Of a DNA stretch of 64,000 nt, positions 1-12,265 are shown one piece after another; positions within the stretch are counted from its first letter, which is position 1; the number at the start of each line of letters is the position of its first letter. Location: NCBI GenBank assembly GCA_002633005.1, contig NMRA01000073.1, forward strand, positions 591,791 to 655,790, in the 5' to 3' direction. The translations under genes were made by a program, and so were the position numbers. This DNA is from Phoronis australis (Eukaryota > Phoronida > Phoronidae). The notes below the pieces were generated by a model. It was not told where the DNA came from and made no database searches. It was given only the letters and a program-made list of their open reading frames with translations.

Positions 1-1985
1 AACATCACGAACATAAACCAGCCAAAGTTCAGTGGAAATTAAACTTCCAGTCAAGAAAATACTATAATAGTGAGCCAAAGTAATGTGCACGTGATTATGT
101 TGGTGAATTAGCCACGAAACTGCAAATCTACTTATTCGTCGGGGGCCGCGAATTCAGGTTCCGCTTTGGCCACAGCACCGTCAGGGCAGAAGTTGTACAT
201 TGACAATCATTATTTGAGTAATGCAAACGTAAATAAAGATTCCCCTAACACCTGGCCGTGGGATGGAAATCGGGTTGTTTCACAACAGTTTCTGCCAGCA
301 AACACTAAATTAGCATGAGCTCCCCACACGGCCTCGGTGACCCGTCAATTAGTTTTATTGCACCTAAAGCCGGTAACGCAGTGATTTTATTGCTGGCTTC
401 TCAAATCATTTGCTCTTACGAAAACTCCAAAGGCATTACAAATTGCATCTAATGAGACAGACTTTGTTTCAGTTTTATATAAGTATTGGTTAGGGTGAGA
501 ATAATTCATTTTGAAACAGAACGCTCAGTAATAAACGCCAACACGGCAACTCGCAATCCCGACTTAGGACGAGCTAGAGCTCATCAGTCCCGACTTCGCA
601 GGTGGATCGTTAAGTTTTACANACAATGCACCTGACGTCATGCAACAATCAAACTTAAACAGTGGATAACTTTTGAAGTTTTATGCAACTCAGCCCTGCT
701 GCAATTCCGTATACATTCTTATTTTGAGCCTTATAAGCGCACATTTAGGTCCGTATGCCTAAATGTGAAATAATTTGCCTTAAGGTTAATTGTGTCCAAG
801 TACTCCATGTACAGCTGCACCTAAGCTTCCCTTACTATGTTCATTGTCCTTTCGGTGTCTTAGAGTGGGCGTTTTCACGTGTTTTCGTGAATTGTTAGGA
901 CATTTTATTTAATTAACTTAGTTACTTTTAAATTAACAGTAATTAGACTACACGTTTGTTCTTTTGAGACGACTAAATTTCTCCTTACACAATACTTTTA
1001 AGACTTGCCCATTGTTTTTTCTTAAGACTGCATTTTGCCCTGTTTAGCACGCTCATAAATGATCACGAAATACACTGTTGTTCCTTTACTCTCACGAAAT
1101 AGGTCTCGTCATACTCCTTACTTCAACTAGTAGGATTACTCTCCAGAGTTTATTGGGATTGAACAAGTCTGAATTTCTAACTCGAAAATGGCGCATGTGT
1201 GCATTGCCGGCGATTCCGACAATAATTCATGATCGGAAGAGCTTGTTCTTGAATTCTTTACTTTACAGTCATCTATTTAGAACACAGGTTGAAATTAATC
1301 AATCGAACGATTTCACTAAAATATAATTATTTCTGAATTTTTAGCCATGTTTTGTTTTCGCGCAAACGCTGCTCACTTTTTAAAAAGCATTTTAAATGTC
1401 TTTTTAAAAAGCAGCGAAATGCAGCATTACATGACTCAAATGTTTCAAGTACTAAGTGCCACACCTAAAAATGAGTGCAAGTGGCGTGGTGACTTTTTCG
1501 GTACATCAGGCGCGTTTAAGCCACAAGGCCGGGCCCATTACACTAATCACCTGATTATGACTCATGGGGACACGATGTCATCGGATTCCTCATGGCTAAA
1601 ATCTTCCAATCCGCTTGTTTGTTTTAGAAAGACAGAAATACTATTAAACCTGTATGAACTAACAATGTTAACCAAGCGGGTTATGTGTCCATCAAGTAAT
1701 AGATTACAGCATCTATTGTAGGCAGGGCAAATCTTCACCAGATGTTGAGGAGTCTCGGCCTCCTAGCCACACTTGGGACACAATGAACATGATATGTGGC
1801 CTGTGATGTGACGGTTCCGGGCGAGGTTGAAGTGTTCAGTAATAATCTGAACAGATGCCTTATAGCAAGTCTATCTAAACATAACAGTGACACCTATAGG
1901 TGCACGAGCCAAATTATGGGTTAAAGTGATGCATATGCGGTATATTTGTTGCTTTCACACACTACTAAACGAATTAAAAACATAC
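1..1985. other. No confident gene; 3' side of the sushi-domain locus
   Basis: No reading frame here resembles a known protein. A single N stands at 622. On the minus strand, roughly 225 down to 140, one frame reads a short tail beginning MYNFCPDGAVAK and stopping soon after. It could be a final exon of the sushi gene at 1986-2171, but I could not find a good splice acceptor for it. The two plus-strand frames at 1078-1326 and 1347-1721 have no recognisable motif and look like chance. Confidence 0.4.
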
Positions 1986-2171
1986 TTTCACAATCAGGCA
2001 CTTTGAAACTCCACTTATATTTCCCAATACACTTCGTCGTTAGTGACTTGTCCTTCAATTTATCTGAGAAGCTGTAACCCTTTTTGCAGGTAAATGTAAC
2101 AACTGTATCGATCGGAACGGCCACATGGTGGTCAGCAACGCTGTTCTTGACATCAGGTACCCAGCATGCCA
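1986..2171 (-). CDS. Sushi (CCP) domain exon
   Basis: One complete sushi/complement-control-protein module on one exon of the minus strand. The frame starts ACWVPDVKN, continues through VVTFTCKKGYSF and a third Cys in TTKCIGKYKW, and ends at VPDC. This gives the four conserved cysteines, the Trp before the last Cys and the Gly-Tyr after Cys2. The acceptor is a T-rich tract ending ttttttcag, the donor is gtatg, and the exon is 186 nt with both ends in phase 1, the usual shuffling phase of sushi exons. Sushi modules act in extracellular or membrane adhesion and complement-type proteins. Which protein this belongs to is not visible: no signal peptide, membrane segment or other domain can be joined with certainty. 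The exons at 6470 and 13245 are probably the same gene. Confidence 0.75.
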
Positions 2172-3600
2172 CTGAAAAAAGCCATACCTCAAGTGAAAAG
2201 CAAGCTTGATATCAACGTCATTTTAATTCTGAGACAAGATGCCTCACAACTTCTGTGAACATGTTTTCGTAAAAAATACTTCATGTTCAGTACTTCAAAC
2301 GTGTTTATTGGTTTTGACTTCTTCCTTTTTTCACATATTTATTATCATTGATAACAGAAACATACAAACAAGTAAATCTATTCTTTCACGCATGCACACC
2401 TCAGAAGAGACCTTTCTCGCATCGCAACATGGAGTTAACGTGAACAGCAAAATTTTCCCCATTTCTCAGAGAAGCTGTCACAAAAAATTTTACGCAAGCC
2501 AATTAATTTTCAGAATTATAGTACTCGATATGCCGAATTGATTAAACACACGACACTTTTCGCAATTAACAGTCTTTATTTCGTTTTGTTCATATGTGCG
2601 GAATGAAACTCTACACTGAACGGAGCATTGATGAAGTAACTGACAAAGAGACATGATTAAAATGTACACGATATTTCGAAACATAATTGCTTCATTCACA
2701 GGTGGAAATAAAATGACGCAGTAATGCCACCACAGAGCATAATCTGGAGACATACACAATGGTAAAACGGATTTTGACTAAAAAGTATTCCAATGACCAT
2801 GCGTAATATTCTAAATTGGAATCATCAAATGTTGGGATCCTTCGTAATTTCATAATGCAACGCCTTTTTTCTTCTAATCTAAACTATCTCCTAATTCTAT
2901 TTCCGATTTACACTCTGACTTAGAAGATTTCTTGATGTCGTTTAAGATGGAACAAATATGTCTAAAACCCTTCACATCTTTCCGTAGGTGAGTAATTACT
3001 TAAGGCATGCATGGAGAACAGACATTAACACATTTCAATTTACTTTGAAATAGACTTTGCGAGACCTTCTTAGAACAGAAACAACACCATCATATTCTAC
3101 AAAGTTGATTCTTACATCGAACTCGTTTATCATATGGTCTAAACTAACGAAATCGCCATCAGGTATTTTGGTTAAATCTTAAGCAATTCACAAACCAATA
3201 CTTAGAAAAAAAAACACTTCTGCCTCCGATCCCCAAGTTACTATTGAAACACAGATTGATTCAAAAAGTCTTCTTTGATCGCCACGGTTATTGGCTCATA
3301 AAAAGTTATCAGGTACAGCCGAAGAAGTCAATTTATACGTCACATTGAGTAAGGATATGGGTCCCCAGTTTTTCAAATAATATTCACCTTTATCTGCTCC
3401 CACGATTCTCATACAAAAACAAGAAGAATGAAGTTTGAGGTTAATTACATTTCAATAAAGAAACTTGGCTTTATACTGTGCGTCTAGGACCTGTTGTCAA
3501 GAGACCCGCACTGAGCAAACAGATCACACAAATAAATACACTAAGGTTGCCTGCAGTCCGTGCCAACAAGCAATAGAGCGCACTCTCATAAATAACTCCC
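2172..3600. other. Intron or intergenic DNA, nothing recognised
   Basis: If the sushi exons are one gene this is intronic. Short frames on both strands (2239-2541 plus, 2490-2759 minus) lack motifs and do not follow splice-site logic. No repeat structure stood out. Confidence 0.4.
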
Positions 3601-3674
3601 CCACGTAGAATGCTCAGCATGAAGCCATGGCACTAAGACCAAAAATAGAACACAGCTATAGGATTGTTCTGAAA

Positions 3675-3760
3675 CCTCCTCGACCCCCACACCCCTCGAC
3701 CCACGACCCCCTCGATCTACAAACCTCTCGACCCACGACCCACGACCCACGATCCAATAC
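3675..3760. repeat. Low-complexity tandem CGACCCACGA-like tract
   Basis: Imperfect tandem copies of a roughly 10-bp C-rich unit (cgacccacga, cgaccccctcg). All reading frames through it give proline, threonine and arginine-rich repeats, so the overlapping frames at 3627-3878 and 3656-3908 are read as artefacts of the repeat. Confidence 0.6.
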
Positions 3761-4003
3761 CCCGTCGACCAAGTCTACAAAAGCTCGACTCGATCTGAAC
3801 ATGGAACAAGCGCTGAATTCTAGAACCAATGAGTTGGTCCGTGAACTCGACTGGCTTGTCCCTGCTTTTTGCAATTAAGGCACTCGATTCGGCAATTTCG
3901 AAAGCCAAAAACAGAAAAGAAACAGCGCGAGCAAATCAAATCAAAACCCTGCCAACCTTACAAATGTCGTTCTCAGCAGAGTGTAAACGTCTCGTCTGCT
4001 CTT

Positions 4004-4587
4004 CAGTGAATTGCTCGCTGGTTCCCTGCGTGCCGCTAGGTGGTAGCCAGCACGCAGGTATCACCGAGTTCCTCGGGAAATTTGTTTACATCGGTGTTTC
4101 TGATTGGCTCGTCGAATTCTCAACAGGCAGCGCTTTACACAAACAAACTTGCATGACTGATGGAGGAAGTGTAAATGTGGTCTCTTGTACAGACAAATCG
4201 ATGCTTAAAATTTATGTTCAGGAAATGTGTATCCCAGAAATTTTGGTTGCGCCTTTCGGAGTGCATCCTTCTACTGTCGATGACTTTTGTTTACGATACT
4301 GTCCAGCATTCATACAGCATGAATAACACACATGTTAAATCGGCCAGATATGTGCTTAATGTACATGTATGTGCTTCAAGCACGCGGCTATTAAACATTA
4401 CTGCAGAAACGAAATAGTGGCTGCTACGCCAATTGCATGACAAGGCTAAAAATCGTTCATAGTCCGCCATTTTTTCACGTTGTTGTAAAGCTAACCAAGG
4501 TTACATCAACCAATGCTGAAGCGCGTGCTACTGCGTGATACCTGCGTGATGGCTAGGCACGTAGGGAACCAGCACGCAGTGAATTGC
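4004..4587. mobile_element. MULE-like non-autonomous element with 11-bp target duplication
   Basis: The direct repeat CAGTGAATTGC occurs at 4004-4014 and again at 4577-4587. Directly inside are inverted ends: the left end reads GCTGGTTCCCTGCGTGCC and the reverse complement of the right end reads GCTGGTTCCCTACGTGCC, with similarity continuing through a shared ACGCAGGTATCAC. The body is about 560 bp and has no transposase. A 9 to 11-bp target duplication is characteristic of Mutator-like (MULE) elements, hence the call; the superfamily is inferred from duplication length only. The frame at 3829-4326 crosses the element boundary and is not treated as a gene. Confidence 0.6.
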
Positions 4588-6469
4588 AGAGTGCGAAGCA
4601 TGATGCCTAATCCGTAACACTACGATCGCCGCAATTTGGTCATGTTTACTTTTCATGTTTCGAACCTAGTTTTCCGGAAAAAAAACTGATATCCTTTCGT
4701 CAGACAACTCTTTGGTGCATTGACTTGCTCTTTAACTGTATTTTTCTACGTCTCTGTGTTTAATTATTGACACATTTTTTAAGCTTTAATATTCAGGTTG
4801 GACTCCAAAGACCGGCCAATTAACTCACGCAATGTAAACTTCCGCTTAGTCTTATCGCGGTGAGCCTCGCTTCGGATTTTAATGTCCGCCGCGTGAATTA
4901 GGTCTATATAACGCCATCACTTAACTGGGCGCAACTGTAACCTCTGGTTAGGCACATGTTTGCGTTCAACGTGTAACCGAAGTCACATTAATTTTACGCT
5001 CGCGTTTAACGTGTAGCCGAAGCTATGTACTAACAGCTAACAGCAGGTTTATAAACCTACTGTGGCCTTATAAGGCCACAGTAGGTGCTTGTGTAGCTCC
5101 CCTAAATAAAGGAAATGGGGAGGGTCGGGTTTGACGACAGTTTTGTGGACTAAATGGGAAGTGATTGCCACGAATTGCATTCAGTAGTTCCTTGCAGTTG
5201 TTTTGAGGAAATTGAGTCCAGAAATTTGGCCTGCGCTGTTGTCTACCAGGATTTCGGAAGTGCCGCCATTTTGAGATCACATCCTTATTGAGTCTTGATA
5301 TCTTGTCGCGAATCCAGGTACCACTCAGACAAGTGGAAATTGTCAAAAATCTGGTTGATAATGACATATTTAACCTAAATCTTTAGAACCTACAGTAAAA
5401 GAGCATTCGGATGATGGTCTCTTTTCTTGCACCAGACCAGTCGTGAATTTGTGGTTTTAGGTTAAAATAGTGACCAAAAATCGCACCTTTTGGTCATTTT
5501 TTGCATCTCGATTTTTTTCACGATGGATGTAACAAGGTAAAAAGACACATCTTTGTTAAATTTCTCCATGTCTGAGAAACCCCATAGAGTTTCCTTTCTA
5601 TCTGTTATAACTTTTTTCAGTTGTCCCAGAGCGCTGTGCAAACAAGAGCTTTGATTAACCCAGGGCAAGTCAAAATCAGCCTCCGGTTCTATAGTCTTAG
5701 TCCATACGTAACCGGACTTGTCATCGTCTTGCAACCGGTTTTTAGTATTTTTTTACCAGCAAACTGGGGTTCGGAACAATTTTTCCTTAGGCGAAGTTGT
5801 CACTATCTAACGAAAGTTATCAACAGGAAAAACCAAGCTCATGGCGCATGCCCTTGTCACGTGCGTATTGTTTTTAAGTCAAAAACGTACCTTTCTTTGC
5901 AGTGAAATTGGGATTGTAATGCCGTAAAAGACCGTTGATTAGATTATATTTCTCCCTGACCCCAATCTGTTACACTTATTTTTTCTAGAACATTATGATA
6001 AAATAAAACCACATGCAGCCCCATCTTTGAAAACGTTTTTTTGTTTGTTTGTTCATCTTTTGGGGTAGAACTCCTTATTTTGTGTTTCTCTAGCGTCTGT
6101 TAAGGCGGTTATAAACTCGCTTCGATAAAAAAAAAAAACGATTTAGACCACTTACCGTTATGGAATTATCGTCAAAACGTTCCTATGTCAAAACGCAGGT
6201 TTCAGTGACTTCAGAGCTTTAAAGGAACCGAGCTCTAGCTGTGAAATTTCAAGTCACGCAGTGATTTGAAATTTTGAGAACGCCGTCAGAAGAAATAACT
6301 CCAGTTATTTCCTTCAAAGAACAGCATGAAAAGAACAATTCTAAAACGATAAAGGCCTAAATCAAAACTTGGCTTCTTACGATTTAAAGCCCAGATTTAA
6401 TAACCCTTTAACTAGCGCTGCTCAGTGGATCCTATTGTAAATCCAGTTACAGAACAGGGTTGTATTTAC
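4588..6469. other. Non-coding stretch between MULE-like element and sushi exon
   Basis: Apart from the palindrome at 5055-5086, I see no gene. The minus-strand frames at 5068-5367 and 5462-5734 are uninterrupted but have no recognisable domain, no paired splice signals and overlap an opposite-strand frame. They are left unannotated. Confidence 0.4.
5055..5086. repeat. 32-bp perfect palindrome
   Basis: The sequence reads ACCTACTGTGGCCTTA followed by its exact reverse complement, with no spacer. It could extrude as a cruciform or fold as a hairpin. It may be a remnant of a foldback element; neighbouring sequence gives no clearer context. Confidence 0.75.
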
Positions 6470-6595
6470 GGATACAATCAGGAATATCGACGTCCCATTT
6501 ATGAAAGTTCAAACACACCGCACTCTTTTTGGTGGTGCCGTCTGGGTAATTGTAGTCAGTATTGCATGTGAACGTCTGCTTTGAAAACCCAATAA
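6470..6595 (-). CDS. Partial sushi (CCP) domain exon
   Basis: The minus-strand frame reads VIGFSKQTFTCNTDYNYPDG, then a third Cys (AVCLNF), a Trp (HKWDVD) and a closing IPDC. This matches the second to fourth cysteines of a sushi module and the PDGT stretch seen in the 13245-13427 exon. The donor is gtaaat after PDC in phase 1, as in the other two sushi exons. The start is uncertain: a possible acceptor ends ...accaag at 6596, giving a 126-nt exon in phase 1, and an in-frame stop just upstream prevents a longer exon. The first Cys of the module is therefore missing here. It may lie on another exon, or this may be a decayed exon. Confidence 0.5.
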
Positions 6596-7300
6596 CTTGG
6601 TAATTTTAAGTGTTAACTTGGGCAATTTATTTGGGGGTAACCATTACCAGAGTAGTACGTTGTTTCCTGATGTCATGCCTAAACTTTAAAATCACGCAAA
6701 GTTATGCCGGGCAAAGTGAGCTTGTGACTAACTGCCGTCACGTGGTTCAATAGAGCCGTCTACGGTCATTGACATCGCAGATTTTTCGAAAATAAAAGCA
6801 AAAAAAACAAAAAAAACAACAACATGCACTTAAGAAAATCGAACATGTTTAATTTATAAAAAGACTCCGAACAACTGTTGAATTGTTGTCTGAGATAAAA
6901 TTAGTGTAATTAAAGAGTGTAGTACAGCAAATTCCTTGGTGCAATTCTATTGAACTTTGGGGATTTCATTCATGCTTCATTGTCTCTTTAATGCACTTAT
7001 TACGTGTCATGTACCGTACGACTGTCGGTCGACAATTTTCAATGTATTTTAACCCTTTGGAAAAATCATATTGATTTAATAAATAGAGAATCCTACACTC
7101 GTCTCAGATTTATGACGTGGGCAAAAACCTCTGGGAAATTTCGTCAAAATCCTTCGGCGGATTTGTTTTCTCACATGAACCGTCAAAACGATCGTCCTGC
7201 CGAAAAACTCGACGTATCGAATACTTTCGACCACACGGCGCAACTTTAGTAAAACACACTTGCGCAAAGTAAAGTAATTCAGTTACTTTTTGTTAATAGT
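6596..7300. other. Nothing recognised
   Basis: Short overlapping frames at 7004-7249 (plus) and 7076-7267 (minus) read the same bases in opposite directions and show no motif. Confidence 0.35.
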
Positions 7301-7408
7301 TTTATTTTAAGCTTAACAATAGTAAATTACATTCAGCTTTCGTAACACATATTCAAGTTAGAATCTAATAAATAGTCTTTGAAGTTGTAATATTAAAACT
7401 TTAAATTT

Positions 7409-7723
7409 TTATAAATAACAGTCAGCAAGGCTTCCCCGCGCCTGAGCACTGAATTGTCCTTGAGGCAGCACAGGTAGACAGTCTCTCTGAATTAGGGGAT
7501 CGTCTCCGTTTGAATGAACGTGGATATGGAATTCGCCTCCGAAGATTGCTCCGGATATAATGGTAACTGCGCTTTCCGGGCTGAATTTTATAGTCTTATA
7601 TATTTGTGTATGTCTTAATAAAATGGTAACTGTTAAAAAAGACGGTTCCGTCGGACTGATAGTACGTACAGTTGCGACACCCGATTTGTCAATCATAACT
7701 TTGTCACCTCGGAACTCCGGCAT
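7409..7723 (-). CDS. Possible single-exon gene, 104 aa, function unknown
   Basis: An ATG-started, uninterrupted frame with no family I recognise. The start (MPEFRGDKVMIDK) sits in an acceptable context (aaca before ATG). The middle alternates hydrophobic strands (SFLTVTILLRH, AVTIISGAIFGGEF), which would suit a small beta-rich protein, and there is no signal peptide or clear membrane helix. A possible poly(A) signal (AATAAA on the minus strand) lies about 100 nt past the stop, near 7302-7307. It sits inside the presumed sushi-gene intron, on the same strand. It could be a real small gene, part of a mobile element or chance. Confidence 0.3.
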   Translation of the reverse strand: MPEFRGDKVMIDKSGVATVRTISPTEPSFLTVTILLRHTQIYKTIKFSPESAVTIISGAIFGGEFHIHVHSNGDDPLIQRDCLPVLPQGQFSAQARGSLADCYL

Positions 7724-7739
7724 TGTTTGGTTGTCGCGC

Positions 7740-9230
7740 GTTTGGTTGTTTTGCAGCCGATAAAATGTAAGGCCTATGGATTTTTACTTTGCACTACTTT
7801 ATGATTGGCCCATGTAATATCAAGGAAATTACGTACTCAGAGGTATTATCCAGTCGTATCGTAACACATTCCAGGTCATGTGAGAAATTCGAATTATGCG
7901 TTTTGTTGCGTGAGACATTTTTACAGCGGACGAACACATTAGTGTACCCTCCAGCTTTGCACAGCAGGTCTCGTGCAGAATGAGTGCGTGGAAGTTCACG
8001 TGCAAACTTTCCTGGTCAGCTATAGTCGCACTCTGATCCAAATAGATGAACGTTACGCCGTTAAAGTCCTTATTTTAAAATGCCAATGTGGCTCCAGTAT
8101 CCGAAAATTTTTTACAAATAAAATCTTATTTTCGATACCCTTTCGTTATATTCTTTTCGCCTTTCGTGCCACAAGCGTTTTTTTTACCTGTATTTGACCC
8201 TTCTCTGTGAGCAGAAAATTACCGGCTGTCATCGGTTATTTCCGTACTCACATTTCCTGTGCTCGTCAGTTCAGGAACTTGTACTGAACGCCGCCATTTT
8301 TTCCTTGTAACTTAATGTGCTATCGCTTGCTCGAAAAGTCTTCAATATTTTGTTTTATTAGTAATATCTAGTGATTCGTTTGTATATATAGTGTATTTAT
8401 AGTTCGTAGTTAGAGGTCGTTTTTTTTGGAATGTTACGCGTACTTTTGTTTATTATGCTAAAATAACATTGGTGTTTAGTTCCTGTTATGTTGGGCGGTC
8501 GAACCAATTTTTTATCGTTTTGATTTTTTTTCGTTTTGAAAAAGTACTTTGCTATCATCAGAAAGATAATGCATCCTACACAGCAAAAATCGAAAAAGTA
8601 GCAAAATCGGGGCAAGCAGTGCAAAGTTACTGCAATTTTTGTGGAGAAATTTGGGTCAATTTGTTTGGATCGGTCGGCCATCTTGGGGATAACGAGTGTA
8701 AAACTTCGTATAAATTGTTTTCGCCAACAATTTACGTGAAATTTAGTGAGACATATCTTAACTTACTATTCTGCACAATTCAACAATTTTCACCAACTTT
8801 CAGCCTCGCAGTTGTTACTTATTAAGTGATAAATGTGCTCACAATTCCCGTTGGACTTGGTCTCATTTCTGCCGGCACTGACAACATGGCAACTTTTGCT
8901 AAATTGAAGGGAATGTTCAACCGGATACTTTGTAATTTTTGAACATTTAACGATGATATATTTGACAAACGTTGCTACAAAAAGAAACTAGCATCTTCAG
9001 GCAACATTTCTTGATGCTTTAAGTTTACTATTAATACATAAATTTAAAATAACATCATACAGTTGAAAACTAAGTTCAATATAAGTTTTTCATTTCATGG
9101 GTTTTTGCAATTCTGTCATTGAGATTGCAACCTCCACTCAAATTACAATTATCGATGTGGTTCAGTTGTAAGGTCACTTCCTTCGTACTCACTGTTTGAT
9201 AAATAAAAAATAACAACGTTTTGTATTGGA
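7740..9230. other. Nothing recognised
   Basis: Several short frames (7789-7983, 7973-8197, 8397-8681, 8469-8825) overlap each other on both strands and lack motifs. The AT-rich region from about 8340 to 8560 has T-runs only. Confidence 0.35.
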
Positions 9231-9234
9231 CTTA

Positions 9235-9505
9235 TCATACTTATGTGCTCGAACGAGCCCCCTATTTGGAGAAAGGGATAGGTCTGCTTCAGTCAGAGAA
9301 GCAAGAACTCCGAAAAAATAGAAAACGAGACAAAAGTCCACTAGAAAGCAGGAAGTACCAAAATTTGGCGTCTGCAATTTATAGCTCTGAACACACCCAG
9401 TGAATTTTATAGTAAAAGATACACATTCTCAAAAATTCGAGCCCCCATTTTTTAGGCTTGATGCGCTCATGCAAAGTCTGGGCAAATCTCTCTTGAAAGC
9501 CAACA
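9235..9505 (+). mobile_element. Dispersed repeat copy 1 (matches 12665-12915 inverted)
   Basis: This segment aligns over about 250 bp with the reverse complement of 12665-12915. Shared landmarks in order are GAGCCCCC, tttggagaaa-like, CTCCGAAAAAATAG-like, AAACGAGACAAA, a GCAGGA(A/G) block and TTCAAAAATTCGAG. Divergence is substantial, so the copies are old. The copy seems non-coding. Together with copy 2 it brackets a degenerate LINE, so the pair could be the inverted ends of one larger element or two independent insertions. Confidence 0.5.
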
Positions 9506-10334
9506 ACTTTGCACAGTTCGCCAGAAGACCCCAAGTTCTAAATAATCCTCGTTTGAGCGAGCGCTGTGGCCAGGTAGGCCTAAGGCGCAAAGGTGTATAT
9601 TAACGAGCTGTAATATGACGATAGTCGATCTTCATATTGGTAGCTGACAGGGCTGCCGCGGCAGTGTGACACAGGACTAACCAGCCCGTAATTGTATGCA
9701 AGTGTATGAAACTACCTTTGTATGCATACGGCACTTATGATTTGAACATTTTACTTCGACAAAACAGCTTGCAACCGCATGCCTTTACCGTTCGCCAGTG
9801 TCTGGTCTCGGTTCTCAAGGGGTCCGATCGGCTGCGAGCCCCGAGTCCGGCAAAATAATTTCTGTCAAAATTTATTCGCCACTTTTCGTCAATTATCCGT
9901 ATTTTGATTTTATTAACGATAAGGTGCGCTGTCGATTATTTTATCCCCGTTTGCATGCCGGTAACAGACACTGCGGTCGCACATACGGCGTATCGACTAA
10001 GCCTGGGTTCCTGAATGAATTGTACTTCCGGTTCGTGGTAAGATCAAAATGGCGGTGTGTTCTTCAAGCGCGCGTTCACTAGCTAAAACCTAGTCAAAGT
10101 CACGTGTTCTCATTTAAAATGCACGGCAATATCTCATGTAATCTCGGGAAGTCTTGCTTTTTAGCGAGGTCCTAGCGTCACTGAACGGGAGGCAGGTCTT
10201 AATCGTGAGTGGCGCGTTTATTCAAACTTTATTCGATTGCGGATTGTGTATTAGTTATGGGGTAGGCACTTCTTGGATCCTTATAACATCCTCTAACCAT
10301 GTAATAAGAGCTAACAAGGTGTGCTTCTTGGACT

Positions 10335-10435
10335 TTAAATTACGCCGCAAATTATTACTTTACGCTGCAAATAATTACTTTACGCCGCAAATAACTAATT
10401 TACGCAACTAATAAGAATTAATTTGCGCACGTAAT
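10335..10435. repeat. Short tandem repeat, about 21-bp unit
   Basis: Four or so imperfect copies of tttacgccgcaaataattac just upstream of the LINE remnant. Confidence 0.6.
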
Positions 10436-10499
10436 TTCACGACAACACTTTCCCCCCAATGGCCCATTATAGTGTCCCCTCTATCGTCGGCATTCCTGT

Positions 10500-12265
10500 C
10501 CTGCTGGTGGACGAAAGGTGTGTCGTCCTGTTTTCGGTGCTTCGGAAGTCCGTCTGCCGTTTCTCTTAGAAAAGGTGCCTTGTACAATTTTTCCTTCAAT
10601 TGGTAGGAACTTGGCTCAAGAATTCTCTGATGTGCATCAGCCAAATGATTTTAACCTATTTCCCTTCAAAGCGTTAAGTTTTGTGAAATCAATAAGGATT
10701 TCACAGCTTACTAAACTTAACGTAAACCAGTCGACTGGCATGGACGAGATTCCATCTAAATTACTGAAATTCACGGGACCGTTGACCTGTAAATCACATT
10801 TATTTTCAACAAATCGTTGGAAACTCAGTCCACACTAGCCGCATTGAAGGAGGCCAAATATTTTTAAGGAAGGCGATAGAAATATTGTAAACAATTATTG
10901 TCCAATCTCAGTACTCTTATTTAAAGTGAAACAATCTTTTATGCGATGAACAGCAGGGTTTTCGCCCCGAGCACTCTACAGCTACTCCTCTTCTTGATAT
11001 ATCTAAGAACTTACTTGACAATATGGACAATGGTAAAGTTACTTACTAGTGAAATCTTTCTTGACCTGAAGAAAGCTTTCGATACTTTTAACCACAATAG
11101 ATTGCCGTTAAAACTTTCAAGCTGTGGTGTAGGCGACGCCGAACTCGATTGGTTCAGTAATTATTTAAGTAATCGGAATCGAGTCATCATTGTGAATGGA
11201 GCGTTATCAACACCACTTGACGTGACCTGTGGTGTCCCCCAGGGGTCCATACTGGGCCCATTGTTATTTTGTGTATGATTTACCCACGTCAGTGAAACAA
11301 TGACACGGAATGTTGATAAAACCAATGTTATGACTATTGGTAGCAGACTGAGGGTGGCTGTGTTGCCATTATTATTAACGGCTCCCAGCTGGCAAGAATT
11401 GAGAAATATAAATATCTGGGTGTTATGATTGGTAATAATTTATCATGGGACGAGCATATAGAGTATGTGTGCATAAAACTTTCTCAGCGAATTGGGCTTT
11501 TGCACACAGTCAGGAGCTATGTCGATCAGGCTACTCTTCAGACTCTGTACAGGAGTCTGATTGTACCACACTTTGATTACTGTGATGTTGTATGGGGTAA
11601 TTGTGCATCATACCTTCACGATATACCTCAAAAATTGCAAAACCAGGCTGGGAGGCTGATACTCAACTATATTGGCCTTCATAGCGACTTTACTATATCT
11701 GACCTCCTCGATAAACTTTGTTAGTACAGCCTGTTTAGCAGGCGTGCCTTTTATTTAAACTTTATGGTGTACAAAGCCACACATAGCGTCGCACCTAGTG
11801 ACCTTACTGCTAAATTTAAGGCAGTCAGAGATTCTCACAATTACAATAATAGAGTGAGTGTTTCTGGCTGCCTGGTACCACATAAACCTGAAAACAACTT
11901 TGGAAAAAGAATTTTTGCCTACAGAAGTGCTGTCACTTACAACGGATTGGGGACTGCCGTCTCGAACGCGCCCGGTGTCCACGTCTTCAAACAGAATTAC
12001 TGGGACTTTGTGCGTGGTTCGGGACTGTAGGCCTCAGATCATCATTATTTTATCATTATTTTACTCTATTTTATCTTATTTATTCATCTTATTGTTCAAC
12101 TATTTTATACTAATTGATGTTATTTATTAATCTTTTCAATGTAATTGTACATAGCTGTCTGTATTTTACTTCGTGTAATTAATTCCGACTGGGCCCACTT
12201 CAAAATCAGTGTATTCTAGAAGTGATCACCCAGTCTTTTAAAGAAGCCTAAATAAATAAATGAAT
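10500..12265 (+). mobile_element. Degenerate CR1/Jockey-like LINE, reverse transcriptase and 3' end
   Basis: Successive plus-strand frames give the order of a non-LTR reverse transcriptase. Near 10720 is NQSTGMDEIPSKLLKF; near 11055 is FLDLKKAFDTFNH, holding the first catalytic Asp; near 11225 is VTCGVPQGSILGPLLF. Then come a thumb-like region (KYLGVMIG, LQTLYRSLIVPHFDYCDVVW) and a C-terminal tail near 11880-12030. The YADD active-site block is missing: sequence jumps from LLFCV at 11275 to the NVMTIG region near 11330, so a deletion removed it. Several frameshifts and stops break the frame. It ends in repeated AAATAAAT near 12250. The 5' end, including any endonuclease, is absent. It is dead. 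Confidence 0.85.
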
